Positions 54,132 to 61,058 of a stretch of DNA of 64,000 nucleotides are shown here, one piece after another (position 1 is the stretch's first letter; every line of letters starts with the position of its first letter). Location: contig DLGZ01000073.1 of assembly GCA_002482965.1 (NCBI GenBank), positions 1 to 64,000 of the forward strand, in the 5' to 3' direction. Below the pieces are notes generated by a model. The model did no database searches. It was not told where the DNA came from and saw only the letters and a program-made list of their open reading frames with translations. Origin of the DNA: Verrucomicrobiaceae bacterium UBA7681. Its GTDB lineage: Bacteria > Verrucomicrobiota > Verrucomicrobiia > Verrucomicrobiales > Verrucomicrobiaceae. The translations under genes were made by a program, and so were the position numbers.

Positions 54132-54462
54132 GAGTGGGGACGAGGTTGGACAGGGCTGCCGGGCACAGCTCCGTTATTTGCCGCTCATTCTGACTGAATG
54201 ATTATTTCTGCCTATTGGGGTCGTGGCTTGGACATCAATGCAGTTTGGTCGTGCCAGTCATTACACTTTTGCCAAGTTGTGATCTGAAGCTTTTGCTTAG
54301 ATCAATGAGGGCGGGTGTTTTTGACCTTGAAACCGACTTTTCGCATTGTGATTCAGACAATAATTGAACGTTCCCCGACGTAGGATCACAAGCTTTTCCG
54401 TTGTTCAGCCGAATGACATTCGGGCTTGAATCATCCATTACTTCCCCGCTACCTGCCCCTGC
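54132..54462. other. Divergent intergenic region
   Basis: 331 bp between the giant gene and the exported protein gene. It holds the upstream element shared with the cassette (54209-54299). I see no supported gene; an open frame at 54235-54468 on the minus strand is low in protein-like character. Confidence 0.5.
54209..54299 (-). promoter_or_regulatory. Upstream element shared with the cassette (giant-gene copy)
   Basis: Plus-strand blocks TGCCTATTGGGGTCGTGG (54209-54226), AATGC (54237-54241) and AGCTTTTGCTTA (54288-54299) correspond to those at 31804-31893. The near edge is 77 bp before the ATG at 54131. The same distance and order in both places point to a common control region. Confidence 0.6.
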
Positions 54463-55719
54463 ATGCATCCATTTTCATCGCCAAGTTTTGTCATCCTTCC
54501 CCGCCGGGATAATCATCATTCCTACCCCGTTCACTTCATGGCCTGGATTCTCGCTGTCACTCTGCTGCTGGTGGGTTTCGTCAGCGGGCGGGCCGGCGCG
54601 GAGGACGCTCCTGAGCTGCATCAAAATGAACTTTTCAGCTGTGCCAGCGGGCCGTGGGGGCGAGTCAGCTACTATTACTTCTACCTTGAAGCACCTGACT
54701 ATGTGGTGGAAAAATTTCCACTGCCAAACACGACGACGAAGTGGGTTTTCAGCATCAAAGAGTTCGACCGCGTCGAACCCCTGCTCAAGAGCGCCGGACT
54801 GTCGCAGGAAAGGCTTGATCAAATTCTGGCTCCACGACGCGTGGTCAAAGACTCTCAGCATGCCTATGTCTTTCCCACCACCACCGACTTGGAAGGTCTG
54901 ACCCCGGAGAACAGGGCGATCATTTACACGGAGCTTGCACGCAATCCTGCCAATGTGTTTCAGTTCTCACCGGTGTTCTTTTTGACAGATTCGGTGGAGG
55001 AATGGGCGCGGGATTCCGGACTTTCCGCCTCAATCATCAGCAAGATTTCAAGCCTGTCTTACAAGGCGGGGAACGCGCTGGTGTTCGCGGACATCCCCCT
55101 GCTGCTCAGTCAGGCTGAAGACGTGGCTGAAGCACGTTACATCATGCGCAAACTGACACGGGTGCGCACGCTGATGGCCCAGCTGGAACTGTCGAAGGAG
55201 GACTCCATCCCCGATCTCCTGAACTATTGGTCCACCGGTCTTGGCCTGCGCCAGAAAGAGCTGGAGCCACTGATGCAGGCCATCATTCACACCAAGGGTC
55301 TGTCGCATCTGGACATGCTCCACCTGGTGCCGCCACTGCCGCGCAAGCTGCTCTACACCTATCCCGACATCAGCTACGCAGCCGAAGGGCGACTGCCCGA
55401 CTGCCATTGGACCAGCCTTAACTTTTTCAACCTCACCCCTCAGCCCTTCCTGCTGGACACACGGCTCGCCACGAGCCTGGTGAAACAGGATTTCGACAAG
55501 GTGGAGCCCCCCTACCGCTACGGAGACGTGCTGATGTTCATCACCCCGGATGGTCGGGCCGTTCATTCAGCCACTTATCTGGCAGACGATCTCCTGTTCA
55601 CCAAGAACGGCTCCAACCTGCTCACGCCCTGGCTGCTGATGCGGCTGCAGGACCTTTCCAAGCTTTATGAAGTCGAGCCTGGCAAGGCGCGCATCGTTGG
55701 CTTTCGTCACAAAAAATAG
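54463..55719 (+). CDS. Exported protein, possible NlpC/P60-like C-terminus
   Basis: 418 residues from 54463. A start at 54538 would begin directly at the signal helix (MAWILAVTLLLVGFVSGRAG), while the longer form adds a basic n-region. The N-terminal half is helical. The C-terminal part has PDCHWTSLNFFN, YRYGDVLMFITPDGRAVHSA and LLFTKNG. A Cys followed about 50 residues later by GD...H is the layout of NlpC/P60 Cys/His peptidases that cut cell-wall peptides. The match is by eye and only partial, so the activity is uncertain. It is convergent with the response regulator gene. Confidence 0.65.
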   Translation: MHPFSSPSFVILPRRDNHHSYPVHFMAWILAVTLLLVGFVSGRAGAEDAPELHQNELFSCASGPWGRVSYYYFYLEAPDYVVEKFPLPNTTTKWVFSIKEFDRVEPLLKSAGLSQERLDQILAPRRVVKDSQHAYVFPTTTDLEGLTPENRAIIYTELARNPANVFQFSPVFFLTDSVEEWARDSGLSASIISKISSLSYKAGNALVFADIPLLLSQAEDVAEARYIMRKLTRVRTLMAQLELSKEDSIPDLLNYWSTGLGLRQKELEPLMQAIIHTKGLSHLDMLHLVPPLPRKLLYTYPDISYAAEGRLPDCHWTSLNFFNLTPQPFLLDTRLATSLVKQDFDKVEPPYRYGDVLMFITPDGRAVHSATYLADDLLFTKNGSNLLTPWLLMRLQDLSKLYEVEPGKARIVGFRHKK

Positions 55720-55726
55720 CAGTTGC

Positions 55727-56428
55727 CTAGGCCTGCCCGAGCTTGCGCGACTCCACCCAGCGGATGGCAAAACGCGTCACTGCAGCACCATCCTCAAGCT
55801 TCATTTTAGTGCGGATGTTCATGCGGTGCACATCCACTGTTTTTGGGCTGATGCGCAGCGATTCGGCAATTTCATGCGTGCCGCGGCCATCTCCCATCAT
55901 TTGGAAAATTTCGAACTCACGGTCGGTCAATGCGTCCAGTCCGCCCTCCATGCGAGGCTTGGTGCCGCTGGTGTAAGCCTTGAGAATCTGCTCCGAGACC
56001 GCATCACTCAGCCAGCTTCCACCTGAGGCCACTTTGCGCAGAGCGGCTTCATACATGTCGTAACCCATGTTTTTCATCATGTAGCCTTTGGCACCAGCCT
56101 TGAGGGCACGATGTGCATAGTAGGCTTCGTCATGCATCGAAATGACCAGCATCACCAAGTCTGGATGCACTGAATGCACGTCTTTGATGAACTCCAGCCC
56201 GTTGCGGTCCGGCAGGGTGATGTCCACCAGCATGATATCGGGCATGTCTGACTCCACTTTTTCGAGCGCGGTTTTGCAGTCCGCCGCCTCCCAGCAGCAT
56301 TCAAAATCCGGCAGGCTGTCGATGAAAACCTTAACGCCGCCACGCATCATGGTATGGTCATCGAGCAAGGCAACACGCTTACGCACGACAGGCGTTTCGA
56401 TGGATGGTTTGCTGGTGTTTGTGCTCAT
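55727..56428 (-). CDS. NarL/FixJ-type response regulator
   Basis: 233 residues. The receiver domain (about 17-135) has acidic pocket LLDDH, phospho-Asp in IMLVDITLPDRNG, and a Lys in KAGAKGYMMKN. The C-terminal LuxR-type helix-turn-helix contains LTDREFEIFQMMGDGRGTHE and ISPKTVDVHRMNIRTKM. It lies 21 bp after the histidine kinase gene and is its likely partner, acting as a DNA-binding transcription regulator. Confidence 0.92.
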   Translation of the reverse strand: MSTNTSKPSIETPVVRKRVALLDDHTMMRGGVKVFIDSLPDFECCWEAADCKTALEKVESDMPDIMLVDITLPDRNGLEFIKDVHSVHPDLVMLVISMHDEAYYAHRALKAGAKGYMMKNMGYDMYEAALRKVASGGSWLSDAVSEQILKAYTSGTKPRMEGGLDALTDREFEIFQMMGDGRGTHEIAESLRISPKTVDVHRMNIRTKMKLEDGAAVTRFAIRWVESRKLGQA

Positions 56429-56449
56429 ATGATTTCGAAACCCGAGAAC

Positions 56450-58201
56450 TCATCGACATGCAAGTGGCATTTCACAGACCGCGAGAGTCCCGCCACCCGC
56501 CACATCACGCGGCTGAAATGTTAACACGGCTCCCAGGGCATCGGCACGTTGTCGCAGCATGAATAATCCCATGCCTTTCCCCTTGGTCCCCGCGGTCGGT
56601 TGGAAACTAACGCCGTCGTTGGCCACTTCGAGGCGCAGAAAATTCCGGTCGCGTATCAGACTGATGGCGATCCAGGTTGCCTTACCATGCTTGGCGGCAT
56701 TGGTGGCCAGTTCCTGACTGATGCGGAAAATCAATGCGGCCTCCTCTGTTTTCAGCACGCCCGAGACATCTTCGCACGCAGCACGGCAATCAATGCCAAA
56801 AGCACGTGCAAGAAACTTGCACAGATCATCCAGCGCGTCCGGCAGTTCCTGCGGCCCCACTGCCACGGGTGCCAAACCGCGCGCAAAGCTTCGCGCAAGA
56901 TCGGAAGCCTCAGCCAGCTCGCGCGCCACGTCCATCGCCAGCACGGACTGGGGATGTCCATCTCGTTTCAGACTGCCGCCAAGCACGCCGCTTTTCAACT
57001 GTGCGGCGGCCAGACGCTGACATACGTCATCGTGCAAATCCTGACCGATGCGCCTTCGTTCATTCTCCGCCGCTTCGATCTGCATCTTCTCCATCTCCTT
57101 CTCTGCGGTGATGACACTGGCCATGCCTGCCACCTGGAGCATGCCCGCCTCATTGGAAGTACGCGCGGTCGAAAAGCCGCGGCAGCGCAGCCATTCAATC
57201 CTGTCCCTGATATGAACGCGTATTTCGACTTCTTCCTCGACAGGGGCGCTGCGCAATGCGCGCAGCATTTTTAAAGCAGCGGCACGGTCCTGGCGCAGCA
57301 CGGTGCGCAGCCAGTCCCACCGTCGCACACACAGGACCGCCGAAGACCGGCCAAACATGTCCTCATAGGCTTTGTTAACGTAAATATGCTCCTTGGGATC
57401 AGGGGGGGCCACCCAGAAAATGTCCCGCATGTTCGAAGCGATCTGGCTGAAGCGCCATTCCGACTCCTGCAGGCGGTGTGCGGCGTCTTCAATGCTTCTT
57501 GAAATGGTCTCTAGTTCATCCCCACCACCGATGGCTTCGGGCACCACCTCATGCGGCCCGATGCGCTGCGCCTGCTCCACGATCGCCGCCACGCGTTCTG
57601 TGATCAACAACTGCAGCAGTGTCCACAGCAGCAGGCAGCTCCCAAACAACACGCAAGCCTGCGCCATGGATTCGTGCAGGGCATGGCTCACGGAGGCGGC
57701 GATGAACCAGTTCAGGTCATATTCCAACACCACCAATCCCTTTTTTGACCCCGAACTGACATCAATGAATGGAAAGATTGCCGTCAGGCGCCCTTTTGCC
57801 AGATTTTCACTCAGCATCCCTTCGCTGGACTCCTGAGCTTGCTTCAACTGGTGCCGGCTGATCGAAAGCGGACATTCCCAAACGGAGAGACCACGCCATT
57901 GTTTCTTTGTGGCATTGCATATGATATCATTTCCGTCCGAAATCACCCCTAGGAGAAGATCCGGATTCACGGAGGCATAGCTGATGGCCAGATCGGCTGA
58001 TTGCAAGAGCTGCCGTCTGAGGAAGTGCTGTGCAAAACTCGACAACCGGGTGCCCTCCTCATAAGCCTGCAACCGCATCTCTCGAAACCGTTCGTTCACA
58101 TCATGATGATACTGCCGCGAGATGTTCAGTATGATCATCAGCAGGCCAAAGACCATCACGATGGCGGAAACGCGAAACTGGAGGGTGAGAAAACGCTTCA
58201 C
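56450..58201 (-). CDS. Membrane sensor histidine kinase, HisKA_3 type, with PAS domain
   Basis: 583 residues from a GTG whose GTGA overlaps the stop of the substrate-binding protein gene. Helix 1 (VSAIVMVFGLLMIILNIS), a periplasmic region of about 150 residues, helix 2 (ACVLFGSCLLLWTLLQLL), a PAS domain (IASNMRDIFWVAPPD onward), then the dimerisation/phospho-acceptor motif ENERRRIGQDLHDDVCQRLA and an ATPase domain ending KGKGMGLFMLRQRADALG. The phospho-acceptor His is in DLHDD. It belongs to the NarX/UhpB type that pairs with LuxR-family regulators, as encoded next. Confidence 0.92.
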   Translation of the reverse strand: MKRFLTLQFRVSAIVMVFGLLMIILNISRQYHHDVNERFREMRLQAYEEGTRLSSFAQHFLRRQLLQSADLAISYASVNPDLLLGVISDGNDIICNATKKQWRGLSVWECPLSISRHQLKQAQESSEGMLSENLAKGRLTAIFPFIDVSSGSKKGLVVLEYDLNWFIAASVSHALHESMAQACVLFGSCLLLWTLLQLLITERVAAIVEQAQRIGPHEVVPEAIGGGDELETISRSIEDAAHRLQESEWRFSQIASNMRDIFWVAPPDPKEHIYVNKAYEDMFGRSSAVLCVRRWDWLRTVLRQDRAAALKMLRALRSAPVEEEVEIRVHIRDRIEWLRCRGFSTARTSNEAGMLQVAGMASVITAEKEMEKMQIEAAENERRRIGQDLHDDVCQRLAAAQLKSGVLGGSLKRDGHPQSVLAMDVARELAEASDLARSFARGLAPVAVGPQELPDALDDLCKFLARAFGIDCRAACEDVSGVLKTEEAALIFRISQELATNAAKHGKATWIAISLIRDRNFLRLEVANDGVSFQPTAGTKGKGMGLFMLRQRADALGAVLTFQPRDVAGGGTLAVCEMPLACR

Positions 58202-59181
58202 GGATTCTCCTCCAAGAACTCAGAAGTGAACAGGCCGCGCACATCGACTTCATGCTTCAGCAAGCCCATCTGCAGCATTTCCACGCTCATTTTTTTCAGA
58301 CACTCCCCCAGCCCGCCCGCTTCTTGTTTAAACAACCGCCTGTTCTCGGCAGCGTCAGGCAGATGCATCTTTTGCAGGGACTTCCGCCACTGTTCCGCAT
58401 TTAAGCCTTCACGGCGTAATACAGCGCCCTGGACGTCTTCGTTTACCAGCAATCCCGCCTGAGAATTAATTCCCAGACAGGCGGACACCAGTGAACGCAA
58501 TTCACGTGGATAAGCCCGCAGCACATCCTCCCTCACCACCAACACACGGCTGAGTTCCAGATCCATCTTGCTCGAATCATAAAGCACTGAGGAACCTTTG
58601 GCCTGCAACCGCATGCTCCAGGGGTCTGCAGTGACCACCGCCTCGATCCCTTTTTCCTTGAGGACGGTTTCAGTTTCCGCCAGATTTAACGGGACCACCT
58701 CCACATCCTCGAACGACATGCCATTCGCCGTCAGCGCATGTCTCAGCAAATACTCACTCGAAGTTCTGAGTTCGACACCGATGTGTTTGCCGCGGAGGCT
58801 CTGCATCGACATCGGGACGGCGTGCCCTATGATTGCATCTGATCCCTTGGAAATTCCAAGAAACAACACAGCACGCGGCTTTGCCCCGTCCGCTTCCAGC
58901 CGGATCAATTCGTCCAGTGTCACCACCGCAGCATCCGCCACATGTTTGCGAAATGCCGTCAGGACCGCGGTTGACCATGACATCTCAACCAGGTTGATCC
59001 GAAGATCGTTTGTATTGCTTGCCTCACAAGCCATCACCAGACGCTCTGAACCTGGCCAGATGTTCACCGCCACCGTTAGAGGCCTCTTGTATTCAGACTC
59101 CGGCCATAACAAACCCACAGCACACAGCAGCACCCCCAAAAATGCTGCCGGAATCATGCGGATCTGAATGAATTTGTTCAT
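58198..59181 (-). CDS. Periplasmic substrate-binding protein, NMT1/THI5-like, linked to the kinase
   Basis: 327 residues from the ATG at 59181; the frame also opens at 59235. An N-terminal signal helix (AAFLGVLLCAVGLLWP) leads to a type II periplasmic-binding fold: LTVAVNIWPGSERLVMA, DAAVVTLDELIRLEADG and VVTADPWSMRLQAKGS. These match ABC-type binding proteins of the TauA/SsuA/THI5 group. No permease or ATPase gene is adjacent; the gene is coupled to a sensor kinase, so it probably delivers a ligand signal to the kinase rather than feeding a transporter. The ligand cannot be told from the sequence. Confidence 0.8.
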   Translation of the reverse strand: MNKFIQIRMIPAAFLGVLLCAVGLLWPESEYKRPLTVAVNIWPGSERLVMACEASNTNDLRINLVEMSWSTAVLTAFRKHVADAAVVTLDELIRLEADGAKPRAVLFLGISKGSDAIIGHAVPMSMQSLRGKHIGVELRTSSEYLLRHALTANGMSFEDVEVVPLNLAETETVLKEKGIEAVVTADPWSMRLQAKGSSVLYDSSKMDLELSRVLVVREDVLRAYPRELRSLVSACLGINSQAGLLVNEDVQGAVLRREGLNAEQWRKSLQKMHLPDAAENRRLFKQEAGGLGECLKKMSVEMLQMGLLKHEVDVRGLFTSEFLEENP

Positions 59182-59279
59182 GAACAATTCCCAATATCTT
59201 ATTATTTCTGCGCGCAGACCAGCTTTATACTTCAATCCAGCAACAAGGGTTGGTTATCCAGGCCTGGACCTGGCCCAGA

Positions 59280-60482
59280 TCAACTGCGATCTGGGCGGAT
59301 ATGGTCGGCGATGATTCGATCCAGTTCGCGCACGCCGAATGGTTTGTTCAGGTAGGCGGTGGCTCCTGCGGCCAGACACTTTTCTTTGTCCGAAGCACTT
59401 GCATGCCCCGAAAGACTGACGATGGCAATGCCACGTGTTTTAGGATCTGTGGAAGCACGAATCTGCCGGATGGCGTTCAAGCCATCCACAACCGGCATGC
59501 GAACATCCATCAGGATGAGATCTGGCTGCAGCGTGCAGGCCTGCTGAATGGCTTCATTGCCATCCCGGGCTGTGATGACCTGGAAGCCGACGCTTTCGAG
59601 ATAGTTGCGCGTGACGGAGACGAGCGAGGGCTGATCATCGGCGATCAGGATGGTGGGCTGGCGGGAAGAGGCCGGAAGCGGAGCTTCGTTGCCGACCGGA
59701 GATTCCGGCAGGCACGGCTCCTGCGCTGACACTGGCGCCGACGACCGGCTCAGCGGCAGTCGAATCGTCATGCCGGCCCCCTGCCCGACTGCCTTGTGCA
59801 CGGCAAAGGTGCCGCCGTGAAGTTGCACCAATTGCTGCAGCAAGGCCAGCCCGATGGGTTTGACTTTCCCCAGCTGGTTGAGGAGTTGCGTCGGTTCAGC
59901 GGGAGGATGACCGGCACCGCCCAGAGTCTGGAGTTGCAGGCAGCCCTCGTCATGGGTGATGCACAGCCGCAACTGGCCGCCAGTGTGCATGGATAAAGCA
60001 GCGGCAGAGAGCAGTTCCGTGATGATCTGCTGCAGCCGGCGCGCATCGGCAAGGACTCCAAGGTTGGGCGGCTGCACCTCCGTGACAATCTGAATGGACC
60101 GCGACTTCGCAAGCCCCGCCACCATGGCCACGCCCCCGGCACACGGCTCACTCACCAGGCAAGCGCTCTGTGCCAGCGGAGATGCACCGGCTTCGAGCCT
60201 GCCGAGATCCACCACGTCCGCGATGAGTTGAAGCAACTGGCGCGCACTGACCTGAATGGCGGAGACAGCCGATTTCTGCGCGCTTTCCAGAGGTCCGTAA
60301 ACATCTTCCATCAGCGTTTCCGCCTGAGCGATGATGTTCGAGAGCGGATTCCGCAGCTCATGCCCGATGCTGCCGAGGAATTCATTTTTCTCCGTAATAG
60401 TTCCCTCGGTCAACGAGAGACTTGACCGCATGGCGTCATGCGACCGAAGCTTAGGCGAGTCTAAATCATTATTCATTATCAT
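59280..60482 (-). CDS. Hybrid histidine kinase-receiver with degenerate ATP-binding domain
   Basis: 400 residues, no membrane helix, so cytoplasmic. The HisKA motif is intact (FLGSIGHELRNPLSNIIAQ, His41). The ATPase domain has LQQIITELLSAAALSM where the N-box normally carries Asn, and LQTLGGAGHPPAEP where the DxGxG motif is expected. This implies poor or no ATP binding. The C-terminal receiver is normal (ILIADDQ, LILMDVRMPVVDG, LNKPFG). It may work as a phosphotransfer or regulatory protein. It is divergent from the single-receiver gene at 60559. Confidence 0.87.
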   Translation of the reverse strand: MIMNNDLDSPKLRSHDAMRSSLSLTEGTITEKNEFLGSIGHELRNPLSNIIAQAETLMEDVYGPLESAQKSAVSAIQVSARQLLQLIADVVDLGRLEAGASPLAQSACLVSEPCAGGVAMVAGLAKSRSIQIVTEVQPPNLGVLADARRLQQIITELLSAAALSMHTGGQLRLCITHDEGCLQLQTLGGAGHPPAEPTQLLNQLGKVKPIGLALLQQLVQLHGGTFAVHKAVGQGAGMTIRLPLSRSSAPVSAQEPCLPESPVGNEAPLPASSRQPTILIADDQPSLVSVTRNYLESVGFQVITARDGNEAIQQACTLQPDLILMDVRMPVVDGLNAIRQIRASTDPKTRGIAIVSLSGHASASDKEKCLAAGATAYLNKPFGVRELDRIIADHIRPDRS

Positions 60483-60558
60483 GCTTCCACGCTACACGTG
60501 CCAGATTTGCTGTATGTTACTGCAGATTCCAGTCATAATTAGAAACTAAAGAGCATTT

Positions 60559-61023
60559 ATGCAGCAGGCAAATTGGCATTCCAGTTGTTCAGGAAATTCC
60601 GGGGTGATCCTGCTGGTGGAGGATCATGACATCTATCGTGCGGTAGTGCGCGCCGCTCTGGGCAAATATTTGCCCCATTTTGAAATAGTGGATGCGGATT
60701 GCGTGGCGGCCGCGCTCCCCGTGCTGCAGTCTCGCAAAATTGATGTGATGGTCGTTGACATGACGCTGCCAGACGGATCTGCGATTGATCTGGTGGAACA
60801 AAGCGGGTATTTCATTCAACAAGGCGTGAAAGTCATCGTGCTGAGCAGCCATTCCATTTCCGACATGCTGCCGATTTTGAACCGAAGTGATGTGCATGGC
60901 TATGTCTCAAAAGAGCAGGGTCTGAAGGCGCTTGCAGAAAAGATCACTGCCATTTGCAGCGCCGAAGTGCCTGAACTAACTGCATTGAAGGAAAAGGAAC
61001 CGGTGCTGACACAAGTCCAGTGA
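60559..61023 (+). CDS. Single-domain response regulator (receiver)
   Basis: 154 residues, one receiver domain: acidic pocket VEDHD, phospho-Asp in VMVVDMTLPDGSA, Ser/Thr in VIVLSSHS, Lys in YVSKEQG. There is no output domain, so it acts by protein contact or in a phosphorelay. It lies 35 bp before the multi-PAS sensor on the same strand and is probably its partner. Confidence 0.88.
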   Translation: MQQANWHSSCSGNSGVILLVEDHDIYRAVVRAALGKYLPHFEIVDADCVAAALPVLQSRKIDVMVVDMTLPDGSAIDLVEQSGYFIQQGVKVIVLSSHSISDMLPILNRSDVHGYVSKEQGLKALAEKITAICSAEVPELTALKEKEPVLTQVQ

Positions 61024-61058
61024 ATGATTGAACCTCCTGATCCATGCTCATTCCCACC

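Noticed and set aside
54235..54468. 77-codon minus-strand frame upstream of the giant gene
   Set aside because: It covers the conserved control region and shows no protein features.
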